Shown one piece after another: positions 19,790-30,310 of a DNA stretch of 64,000 bases. Source of the DNA: Scilla litardierei. Its lineage: Eukaryota; Streptophyta; Magnoliopsida; Asparagales; Asparagaceae. The stretch covers positions 103,276,037 to 103,340,036 of the forward strand of contig CM061139.1 of assembly GCA_030789695.1 (NCBI GenBank). The letters are read 5' to 3'. The notes below the pieces were generated by a model, which had not been told where the DNA came from, did no database searches, and saw only the letters and a list, made by a program, of their open reading frames with translations. The position numbers and the translations under genes are program-made. Within the stretch, counting starts at the first letter, position 1. Every line of letters starts with the position of its first letter.

Positions 19790-21411
19790 CGTTATCAGCA
19801 CGCTCTCCCTGAGTAAGATTGAAAGCTCAGACATTGCGAAAGCTAGGAAGGAGACGGTTGATCCCTCTCCCGCGGGGCCGTCGACCACCTCTACCCTCTC
19901 GTCTTTTTCTTCAATCTTTGAGACATATCTAAAACGACACAATTTTTTTATCCTGATCATGATATCTATGATATAGATCACCCAAGATCGAAACCGAAAA
20001 AAACAACTACAATAATTTTTTGGGAAGGCCGGCATCTCTAAACCGCCGATCCTTAGGGGCCAGTTACCGGCCCCCACTCCATACCCTAGGGGGAGAGGGC
20101 GACGACCCGTGGCCACCAACCCTTGGGCGGCGACCAAGAGGCCCTCACCCCCACGATAGTAAATCAAAACAAAAAAAATTTACAGCTAGCCGGCGGCACC
20201 CACACCGCCAGCAGCCACCCCTCCATGGCCCTGCCACTCCCCTAGCGGCAGTGGCACGCCGTCGCCTACAGCGGCGGTAAAACTCTAACCTAGGGTTTCG
20301 AAAAAAAAAAGAAAAATATTTTTAAATCCTAGCATCGGCGGCCCCTCACCTCCAGGAACCTACCACCACCCCACGTGGTGGCCTAACCCCCACCTCCTCT
20401 GCCCGGCACAAAACCTCCGCGAGGAGCGGCGACTGTAAACCCTACCACGGGGGTGGCAGCTGCAAACCCCGCCGCTCCCCCAACATTGTTTGGGCCGTTG
20501 GCCCAAATAAAAAAATTTCCTTTAGGGCTGAAACCCGCAGCTTTGTTGCAGGCCTCGGCCCACTACCAAAAAGGGGGAAATGAAAAAGGCTGCTGGTTCG
20601 GCCCGCAGGCCAAACAAAACTACAAAAAAGGGAGAATGGGCCGAGGCCCACAGCTCCGCCCAAACTGAAAAAAAAAGAGGAGGATTTTGGCTGAAAAATA
20701 AAAATAAAATGGAGGGATGAAAATTAGAAAAATAAGGGAAAATAACGAGATAATGGGGGGAAATTGGTGAATAAAAAGTGGATAAAACAGAAAATTCATT
20801 TCTCTTCATAAATAAATTACATGAAGGCTATAATTCATTTTTATTTTATTTTTTTGAATTGACCCCCATGCGCACAATTTATTTCCAACATATTATTCAT
20901 CAATGATACATGTGTTTAGGATCATATTAATATGTCTTATATCACAAAATATTTGTCACAAATTCTAGGATAAATTTTATACTTATTTGTGCAAGCATTA
21001 GCTTAATAATTATGAAAATCCTACTACCGATATTCGTTAGTTACCTAACCTAACAGTGTATGATATCGCTCTGTGGTCCAATTAATTATTAAGGACAAAA
21101 TATGTAGATTCTATTTATCATGTGAATCTGTGATGATTGTGATATGTGATAAACATGTTTCTGAGCACAAAACTTGCATGAGTGACTGTATTGTGGTTTG
21201 GGATCGGCCTTTTTAAGTCCCACATTTATTTTCCCACACTTTTCTTTTCTTTTGAGAGAAATTGTAGTGAGGAACTTTATGTCATGCCGAAGACCGATGG
21301 CCATTTCCATGGATGCGGAGGCCACCCTTGACGAAGAAGAATTCTTATGGAACCCACAAGGTTTCTAAAGTTATATTCTTTCGTTTTAATTTCTGTAAAA
21401 GGGACTGTATA
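19790..21411 (+). other. leader of copia element L (homologous to 1-430)
   Basis: Long untranslated leader. 19800-20660 contains a GC-rich, Pro/Arg-coding-like block (GCCGGCGGC words), then an AT-rich part. 21035-21406 matches 15-430. It is interrupted at 21412 by element A and resumes at 29402-29428 after the GTATA duplication, before being lost at LTR I. No gag of this copy is in the window. ORFs at 19700-20810 are low-complexity readings of the GC-rich block. Confidence 0.65.
21407..21411. repeat. target-site duplication GTATA of element A
   Basis: GTATA at 21407-21411 recurs at 29402-29406, flanking TGTCACGCC...CCGTTACA. Confidence 0.93.
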
Positions 21412-24140
21412 TGTCACGCCCCGCTTCCCATTAGGCTTGGGAGCGAGGACGCGAACGGGCCCGCTTGTGCAAGTCGGGAGGAGGTACTTTTGCTTTTCTT
21501 TCCCCCTTGACTTAACACAATAAGCGTCTGTGTGAAAACTGCAGGTTCTTGCTTTGCATTACTCAAAACAACACAGATAAAAAACATTATTACAATCTCC
21601 TTCGTCTCAAAATTACAACAATGCAGGAAAAGAAAGAGATGGTCTTATGACCCATACAACAAATGAGTGAATTACAATGACGGTTCACTAGTCAACGATC
21701 CTTGGCCTACTGGTTCAGCTATCGCAACTAGCCCTCCTGGTGCTATGGCTCGGGATCTGACATACATCCAAAAACATGAATGTATGTCAGCAAGGGTCTG
21801 CAAGAAGATGTTAGAACCCAAGGCAAGATATACAAATTTACACTGAATTTAAGAAGCAATTATGAATTAAACGAGATAGCAAAGAAAGTTTAAGCATGCT
21901 GATTTTAAAGTAAATACATCCTATCATGCAGTTCTAGACAATTTGACAAGTAAGGTAAAACATGGCAATGTCACTGAGATAACAATTTCACTTTGCAAGT
22001 TTCAAGTTAGTGTCACACGTCTAAAATAGGGTTCTCGCCGGTAGGACGTGATGAGTGGGTCGTTCTTCACACGGGGGCTTACCGTGCTTGGCGCTAACCC
22101 ACCGCATACGGGTGGTGCCCTTGAAGAGAGTACCCCGTCATACGCCTAGTGGCCGCACAACCCTAACCCCACCCCAATATTTGTGCTGGAACACGAGCCA
22201 GCCTAGTCAACTCACATGACATCACGAAAGTCACGATTTCGCCTTCGAGGCGCACGATTTCACGATGTCACTCTCTTGTTAGTCATTTTGTGACATGCAA
22301 CAATTAAATAATATGACCATTTATCTCTACGCAATAATTTCCATGGTTATAAGAATATCGAGCAATATTTACAACAATTTAACAGAAGTACTGGGTGTGA
22401 GATTTAATAAGTACGACATGTAAACTGAGTTATGGAACTTTGCATGCAGAAAACTAAAGAGCGTTAACATTCACAAATTCAGTATAAATTGCATACTTGC
22501 CTGTTTTCGGTGATTTTGGTGACGTTGGGTTTGTCCCGACGGTTACTTCGTTACGGTGATAGTGGTTCGCTGTTTTAGTTAAACAAATCAATGAATTAGA
22601 TTTTTGTGAAACACGTGCAATATTAAAATGACACCCGAATTGGGTTCACCTAGTTTTACCGTGCTTTCCGACTAGTGTAACGTTTTATAAAGGGTATTAC
22701 TAACAAGGCACGCTTTATTTTATACTAGTTTAATCAACCTAAAAATTACTAACAGGCTGTATTAAAATAATACGAGCAGATTAACATTTAAAAACAACAC
22801 TAATTAACGTTAATTAACTCAACTAATCTAATTTCAAGAGTATCATGTTAATTTGAGCATGTTAACATTTCATTAAAGGGGTACACCCACCACACCTACT
22901 ATTTCTATTTTTGACTAAGGGTAAAATCTACCTCTAACATTATTTTAATAAAATCTACCATCTCTCTCTCTGTCTTTACTCTTTAATAACCTAATCCAAA
23001 GGCTGCCAACTTCACTCCCCTTTCTCTCTTCTTACATACTGTCGTTTCTTTCCTTCTTCTTTTTTTTTTCATTTTAAAACTTGCAGACGAGAGGACTCAC
23101 GCACCCATGGGCGAGGGGGCTCACGCGCGGAGGCAGAGGGGAGAGGGGGCCTCACCTCGCGGAGGTAGAGGGGGCCGGCGGCTGGTGGCGCAGGGCGGGG
23201 GGCCGGCGACTGGTGGCGCAGGGCGGGGTAGGGGCTGGATGCGCGCGGCCTTTGGGCGAGGGGAAACTCGGGAATGAAGAGGGTTTGTTGATTTTTTGTA
23301 GATCTGAAGAGTTTGTGATTTCTGAATTTGTTTGATCTGGAAATTTGTTTTCAGATCTCAGTTTAATCCCTCAAACTTTAATTTCAGATTTGAAGAATTT
23401 GGTTGTGTTGATTTTGAGGAAATGAGTTTGGTTGCTGAAATTTGTAGGTTGTGATTTGGGTTGGGTTGATTTGGGAAATGGTTTGCAGGTTTACAATTGA
23501 TGGATTTCCAGTTTGATTTTTTTGGATTTGGGGTGAACAGGTTTTGGGAAGCCGATGTTTGTGATTTGGGTTTGCAGAGGAGCATTTGGTTGGAGGAGGG
23601 TTGGATTTGATTGGCAGGGAAATTTGCAGATGGTGGAGGAAGATTGCAGAGAGATGAAGATTGATTCTGATGTCGCTGCCTCTCCTCGACATTGTGTTGT
23701 AATAACAGTGAAGGTGGGGAGACCAATTGAAGAGGGAAAGGCTGGATGTGGGGAAACAAATTGATGTGCCTGTTGGATCTCACCAACCCAAACGGTGGAA
23801 TTCATTAGGGGTTAATTAGTTAGGGTAAAGGTTTTCATCCAATGGCAAAAGTGTAATTAATTGTTAAGTTAAATAAGTAATTAAGCAAGGTGTAATTATT
23901 AAAATACATAAAGTAATTAGTGAAAGTTAAAAGGTGATTAGAAATTTTGTAATTAGGGGGATAATTAAGTTAAGGTAATTTGTTAAGATTATTATTCAAT
24001 TAACGATGGCACGGTAAAACGAAGCGGATACGCGCTCGCGTTGACGCACAAACATAGAACTCGCACCCGAAACATCCGGATGGTCAAAACGAAAATACGA
24101 GCACGCTCAATAATACGCCTAGAAAACACTGGCCGTTACA
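21412..24140 (-). repeat. 3' LTR of element A
   Basis: Plus-strand ends are TGTCACGCC and GGCCGTTACA. On the minus strand it runs from AT-rich promoter-proximal sequence, through a GC-rich block (about 23280-23090) ending in a GCGAG/GTGAGG donor-like site, long AT-rich intron-like DNA, then an acceptor-like CTTCTTGCAG (21807-21798) and a 42-codon terminal open segment. ORFs at 23358-23805 overlap in several frames and are not credible genes individually. Confidence 0.92.
21672..21797 (-). other. candidate terminal exon in LTR A with perfect hairpin
   Basis: On the minus strand CTTCTTGCAG (acceptor-like) is followed by 126 bases open in one frame to TAA: 41 codons starting T-L-A-D-I and ending LTSEPSL. 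Inside, 21757-21790 forms a perfect 11-base-pair hairpin with arms CTGACATACAT and a 12-base loop. The second LTR carries the same hairpin at 27020-27053. No homologous protein is recognised. The open frame could be chance. The hairpin is certain as sequence; its function is not known. Confidence 0.4.
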
Positions 24141-26674
24141 CTCTACCCACCTTAAGAAAAATTCCGTCCTCGGAATTCGTATCAACTAAGGAGCAGGTAA
24201 CAAAGATGGATAACGCTCTCGTATTTCTACAAGGTAAATTATGACCTGAATACTTCGAGACGAAGAAATGAAATTGGTTAGGAAGAGACACAAGTGATGT
24301 GATTAAGATTGAGTTCCAAAAAGAGCTTCGGATGACTAAGCACCATCGATGGCCTTAATCGCTAGCGGGCAAAAGAAAAGACTAAGGACGGATGCGGATG
24401 AGTGATGAATAATGTATATACGTATCCTCTTAACAGCAACCCCAATATCTTAACACACATGTTGCAAAACTCACAACTTCAAACAAGTGTCACTAATATA
24501 AATCATCACTTCTCGTCTCGTCACTGAATAATGTTACAACTATAAGCATATTCCGAACTTAAATATGGGTCCAATACTTCCCTTTCCTTTTTGATTTCAA
24601 TCTCATAATCCTTGCTTTAAACAATTAATACCTTAAACAAGGCAACCTCTGAAAATATTAACTATCCCCAACAAATAATTCTCACAAATTTCCTCAATCC
24701 TTCACTCATCATTGCTATTAAGACAGTAACGTCTTTTCGGGGGTCTATAAGGTACGACATCCTCTATACCCACGTTCTTCAAAACTGTACATTGTCACAT
24801 GTTGTCTCATCCGTAGTGTATCATCTCTTGCTCATTGTATAATCGGCCTGGGCGGCCGCCTCCTAACTCGTAGTAATATAATTGTGACATCCACAAATCC
24901 CAATTCTAATTTTATTCTTATTATTAATCCATTGATATAACGGTGTTCTACCAGTCACTAACATAAGACGACAAGTACAAATACGCCTAGTATACATCAC
25001 CATCTACCATCCACATTTCTCATGCTCCCAACTCATTCTTTCTCGCGACAACTCATAAATTTATTCACCATAATTAACAAATTACCGAATCACATCTTGC
25101 CATTTTTTTTTCATTGTGTCTTGTTCTAAATAATGTCAATCAATCCATATAACTATCCATTCTTATCAACATAACGTATCAGTTCTAATATCTTCATCAC
25201 CATAATTAAGTCTCGTTACTACAAATACTCTACTCATTTTTATGATCTCCATGAATCATGTGTACCTCCATGGGTATTCTTAGCTGTTACTAATCTGAAT
25301 TTCAAATCTGTAATGTACTCGTCCTCTTGTGTATAAAATAAACTCAATTGAATCCGTTAGGCATGTGTATTATCCAATGTAAGTCTTCAACACCTCATTC
25401 TATTTTCGCCACATAAAATGGAATAATCTAAATTCGTTGTGTTCATAATCGACCAATCACCATTTCTCTTATATCACCTCTCACTATGTCTAGCTGAAAC
25501 CTAATCCTATAACAACAACGATCATATCTAATGCTTTAACAATATGACGTTTAACATAAGTTAACACTGCTAAGGATGAAATGAAATAGAAGGGGAAATT
25601 TAAAGGCTATAACGTAATTTCAAAACGAATCTTGCTAAGGTTGTAATAAGTAATGACGATCACTAATAATAACTAAACATAGTGTAGGATTTAGAGTTGA
25701 AAGACGTAACTGGTCTAGATTATGATGAACGGTTTCAGGTGAGGCATGGATAGGGAGTCAGGTTGGTTAGATAACATAAAATAGTCATGATTAATCAAAT
25801 AATTAAGGAGAATGACGGATATGTGGAAAATAACGAAATGCGTAAATGGTATAAGTTAAAACATGAAATGTGATTTAGTTAAATAATAAATGAAAGGAGT
25901 AACATGCAAAGGAGTATGGTTAAGCAGCGATTGTTTTGTGAATGCAAATGGAGGCAGATTTAGTAAAGAAAGTATTTTGAAAAACATATATGATAGGTTG
26001 TTTTGAAATATGTTAGTAGCATCGTAAGAAAAGAAATTCCTATATTTGAATTAGTGAAAAAGAAGTAATGTTTTTTTTTAAAATGAAGTTTATTATATGA
26101 AGATAGCATGGTAAATATACGAGTATGGATGTTATAGGTCAAAAAATCGTGGCGAGATAGTAACTAAAGGTTACGGCGAAGAAAGTTTCAAATCAAAGAA
26201 TGAATTTAAGTCAGCCGGAGAGTATGAGGTCTAGGTATATACTAAAGATTTTTTTTAAACGGAATAAAACTGGGCGAGAAACTCCACGAAAGGGATATCG
26301 AAAGTAGAATCGGTATAGTGATGTGAATGATTCGAAAGGATAATGTTGGCTGTCAGGAAGATCACGTGGACCGAGAGCAAGGATCAGAATAGGATGATCG
26401 ATTGTGAGTATAGGTAGGAAATGACTTGTGAAAAGGCTACGATGGATTTCTAAGGTCAAGAGCGGAATGTAAAATGAAGGGAGATTAAAATCAAGGGTAT
26501 ACTGATTTGGTTGACTAAGGATCAGGAATCTTAGGACTATGATGTTCTAATGAATTTGATCGGGGTAGAAGATTCTAGGGAAGGTGTTGTTTGAGAGTTA
26601 AGATTGTAATATTATCCATGCCGTTTTAGAGTATTTTGCATGAGCACAGACCTGCATGGGCCACCACTAAAACC
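24141..26674 (-). other. non-coding internal domain of element A
   Basis: At the left edge the minus strand reads AATTCCGAGGACGGAATT, then CTTAAGGTGGGTAGAG directly before the LTR: inverted repeat plus polypurine tract. At the right edge, just inside the 5' LTR, the minus strand has TAGTGGTGGCCCATGCAGG, a primer-region motif shared with element B instead of the usual TGGTATCAGAGC. The rest is AT-rich with no coding homology. Confidence 0.8.
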
Positions 26675-29401
26675 TGTCACGCCCCGCTTCCCATTAGGCT
26701 TGGGAGCGAGGACGCGAACGGGCCCGCTTGTGCAAGTCGGGAGGAGGTACTTTTGCTTTTCTTTCCCCCTTGACTTAACACAATAAGCGTCTGTGTGAAA
26801 ACTGCAGGTTCTTGCTTTGCATTACTCAAAACAACACAGATAAAAAACATTATTACAATCTCCTTCGTCTCAAAATTACAACAATGCAGGAAAAGAAAGA
26901 GATGGTCTTATGACCCGTACAACAAATGAGTGAATTACAATGACGGTTCACTAGTCAACGATCCTTGGCCTACTGGTTCAGCTATCGCAACTAGCCCTCC
27001 TGGTGCTATGGCTCGGGATCTGACATACATCCAAAAACATGAATGTATGTCAGCAAGGGTCTGCAAGAAGATGTTAGAACCCAAGGCAAGATATACAAAT
27101 TTACACTGAATTTAAGAAGCAATTATGAATTAAACGAGATAGCAAAGAAAGTTTAAGCATGCTGATTTTAAAGTAAATACATCCTATCATGCAGTTCTAG
27201 ACAATTTGACAAGTAAGGTAAAACATGGCAATGTCACTGAGATAACAATTTCACTTTGCAAGTTTCAAGTTAGTGTCACACGTCTAAAATAGGGTTCTCG
27301 CCGGTAGGACGTGATGAGTGGGTCGTTCTTCACACGGGGGCTTACCGTGCTTGGCGCTAACCCACTGCATACGGGTGGTGCCCTTGAAGAGAGTACCCCG
27401 TCATACGCCTAGTGGCCGCACAACCCTAACCCCACCCCAATATTTGTGCTGGAACACGAGCCAGCCTAGTCAACTCACATGACATCACGAAAGTCACGAT
27501 TTCGCCTTCGAGGCGCACGATTTCACGATGTCACTCTCTTGTTAGTCATTTTGTGACATGCAACAATTAAATAATATGACCATTTATCTCTACGCAATAA
27601 TTTCCATGGTTATAAGAATATCGAGCAATATTTACAACAATTTAACAGAAGTACTGGGTGTGAGATTTAATAAGTACGACATGTAAACTGAGTTATGGAA
27701 CTTTGCATGCAGAAAACTAAAGAGCGTTAACATTCACAAATTCAGTATAAATTGCATACTTGCCTGTTTTCGGTGATTTTGGTGACGTTGGGTTTGTCCC
27801 GACGGTTACTTCGTTACGGTGATAGTGGTTCGCTGTTTTAGTTAAACAAATCAATGAATTAGATTTTTGTGAAACACGTGCAATATTAAAATGACACCCG
27901 AATTGGGTTCACCTAGTTTTACCGTGCTTTCCGACTAGTGTAACGTTTTATAAAGGGTATTACTAACAAGGCACGCTTTATTTTATACTAGTTTAATCAA
28001 CCTAAAAATTACTAACAGGCTGTATTAAAATAATACGAGCAGATTAACATTTAAAAACAACACTAATTAACGTTAATTAACTCAACTAATCTAATTTCAA
28101 GAGTATCATGTTAATTTGAGCATGTTAACATTTCATTAAAGGGGTACACCCACCACACCTACTATTTCTATTTTTGACTAAGGGTAAAATCTACCTCTAA
28201 CATTATTTTAATAAAATCTACCATCTCTCTCTCTGTCTTTACTCTTTAATAACCTAATCCAAAGGCTGCCAACTTCACTCCCCTTTCTCTCTTCTTACAT
28301 ACTGTCGTTTCTTTCCTTCTTCTTTTTTTTTTCATTTTAAAACTTGCAGACGAGAGGACTCACGCACCCATGGGCGAGGGGGCTCACGCGCGGAGGCAGA
28401 GGGGAGAGGGGGCCTCACCTCGCGGAGGTAGAGGGGGCCGGCGGCTGGTGGCGCAGGGCGGGGCCGGCGACTGGTGGCGCAGGGCGGGGTAGGGGCTGGA
28501 TGCGCGCGGCCTTTGGGCGAGGGGAAACTCGGGAATGAAGAGGGTTTGTTGATTTTTTGTAGATCTGAAGAGTTTGTGATTTCTGAATTTGTTTGATCTG
28601 GAAATTTGTTTTCAGATCTCAGTTTAATCCCTCAAACTTTAATTTCAGATTTGAAGAATTTGGTTGGGTTGATTTTGAGGAAATGAGTTTGGTTGCTGAA
28701 ATTTGTAGGTTGTGATTTGGGTTGGGTTGATTTGGGAAATGGTTTGCAGGTTTACAATTGATGGATTTCCAGTTTGATTTTTTTGGATTTGGGGTGAACA
28801 GGTTTTGGGAAGCCGATGTTTGTGATTTGGGTTTGCAGAGGAGCATTTGGTTGGAGGAGGGTTGGATTTGATTGGCAGGGAAATTTGCAGATGGTGGAGG
28901 AAGATTGCAGAGAGATGAAGATTGATTCTGATGTCGCTGCCTCTCCTCGACATTGTGTTGTAATAACAGTGAAGGTGGGGAGACCAATTGAAGAGGGAAA
29001 GGCTGGATGTGGGGAAACAAATTGATGTGCCTGTTGGATCTCACCAACCCAAACGGTGGAATTCATTAGGGGTTAATTAGTTAGGGTAAAGGTTTTCATC
29101 CAATGGCAAAAGTGTAATTAATTGTTAAGTTAAATAAGTAATTAAGCAAGGTGTAATTATTAAAATACATAAAGTAATTAGTGAAAGTTAAAAGGTGATT
29201 AGAAATTTTGTAATTAGGGGGATAATTAAGTTAAGGTAATTTGTTAAGATTATTATTCAATTAACGATGGCACGGTAAAACGAAGCGGATACGCGCTCGC
29301 GTTGACGCACAAACATAGAACTCGCACCCGAAACATCCGGATGGTCAAAACGAAAATACGAGCACGCTCAATAATACGCCTAGAAAACACTGGCCGTTAC
29401 A
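26675..29401 (-). repeat. 5' LTR of element A
   Basis: 2727 bases, matching 21412-24140. Lies next to the primer region, so it is the 5' LTR on the minus strand. ORFs of 142, 104 and 102 codons recur exactly as in the left copy because of LTR identity, not selection. Confidence 0.92.
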
Positions 29402-29428
29402 GTATAATTTAAACTTTGTGGTGTCTGA

Positions 29429-30310
29429 TGACTCGTCTCAAAAGATGTGAGTGCTACTCCCAAGTATAGGAGATCGAACAAGTAATAATCATGGTGAGTC
29501 CATGTATTGTATCCATGGGGACCTGCAAAACCACGAATTTCAATTTATAAAGAGTACAAAAAGATAATAACCAACCACCTTTCAGATATAAAAGTAATGG
29601 TGTCGAGGGTTTTAATTACTAAAAGAGAATCCTACGATAATTACGGCAAATTCGATATTAGGATACTAATATGGAGAGTATGCGTTGGTTGTAGTTTCGT
29701 TAGGGTATATGCAATCGATGATTATTAATATTTTTTCTATAACTCACCGTTTCATTCGGCTAGGGCATGAGAACATCGGAAAGTATGGCGATAAAGTGCA
29801 TATAAACGTGCCAAAAACGTATAATATCGATTTCATGAAGAAAATATGCACAAGTGCCCTCTTAGGTCACGATACATCTTCTCGGATCGCATCACGGATA
29901 AGGCTTACTCAGATCATATTTGATTCAAGCATGCCCACGTCTCCGTATAACATACCCAAATAAGATATATGTAGAAATCGACAAAATACGTGATTATAAC
30001 ATGAATATAAGGCGAAGAGATAATCAAAGATTGAAACACCTTAACTACATCACAACCAACACATATGAAGATTAACCACGCATGGAGAGAAAAGATTCAA
30101 GATTCATAGACAAATACATCAGCAAATACTCAAAATACGTAAAGAATACTCCAAATACAAGCCAAATACTCGAAATATAAGGCCAAAGATAGAGAATTCA
30201 TCACTAATTCTCTCCAAATAGACCATAGATCTCCTTCAGATGATAGCTCCTGCCTCTGTCTCCAGGGCCTCCAATATTCACGGCCAAATACGCTCTCTAG
30301 AGATCAGAAT
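29429..30310 (-). mobile_element. gypsy LTR I, left part (diverged TR-GAG relative)
   Basis: Starts TGACTCGTCTCAAAAGATGTGAG, aligning with the TR-GAG LTR start (TGCCTCGTCTCAAA). It follows that LTR with many substitutions and indels for about 880 bases, where element B interrupts it. The right part is 38279-38814, after the AGAAT duplication. No internal domain is seen, so it is a solo or truncated LTR. ORFs here (29507-29728, 29685-29963) match the equivalent chance ORFs of the TR-GAG LTR. Confidence 0.85.
30306..30310. repeat. target-site duplication AGAAT of element B
   Basis: AGAAT at 30306-30310 recurs at 38274-38278, flanking TGTAACGACC...GGTCGTTACA. Confidence 0.93.

Larger units (their letters stand above)
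21412..29401 (-). mobile_element. complete non-autonomous LTR element A (LARD-like, chromovirus-type ends)
   Basis: A 7990-base element with LTRs of 2729 (left) and 2727 bases (right), nearly identical: I noticed only a handful of substitutions and a small indel in the GC-rich block. It has a GTATA duplication. Minus orientation is shown by AATTCCGAGGACGGAATT and a purine tract against the left LTR, the arrangement I associate with Tekay/Del chromovirus 3' ends. The 2534-base internal region has no ORF above 82 codons and no gag or pol homology. It fits a large retrotransposon derivative needing a partner in trans. The LTR is unusually gene-like (see terminal ORF entry and findings). Confidence 0.9.

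Noticed and set aside
20020..20809. ORFs of 86, 73, 71 and 95 codons
   Set aside because: Low-complexity readings of the GC-rich leader of copia L on both strands.
23358..23805. ORFs of 142, 104, 102 and 69 codons, repeated at 28619-29066
   Set aside because: Overlapping frames within LTR A; duplicated by the LTR pair; no homology. One might be part of an exon, but nothing singles it out.
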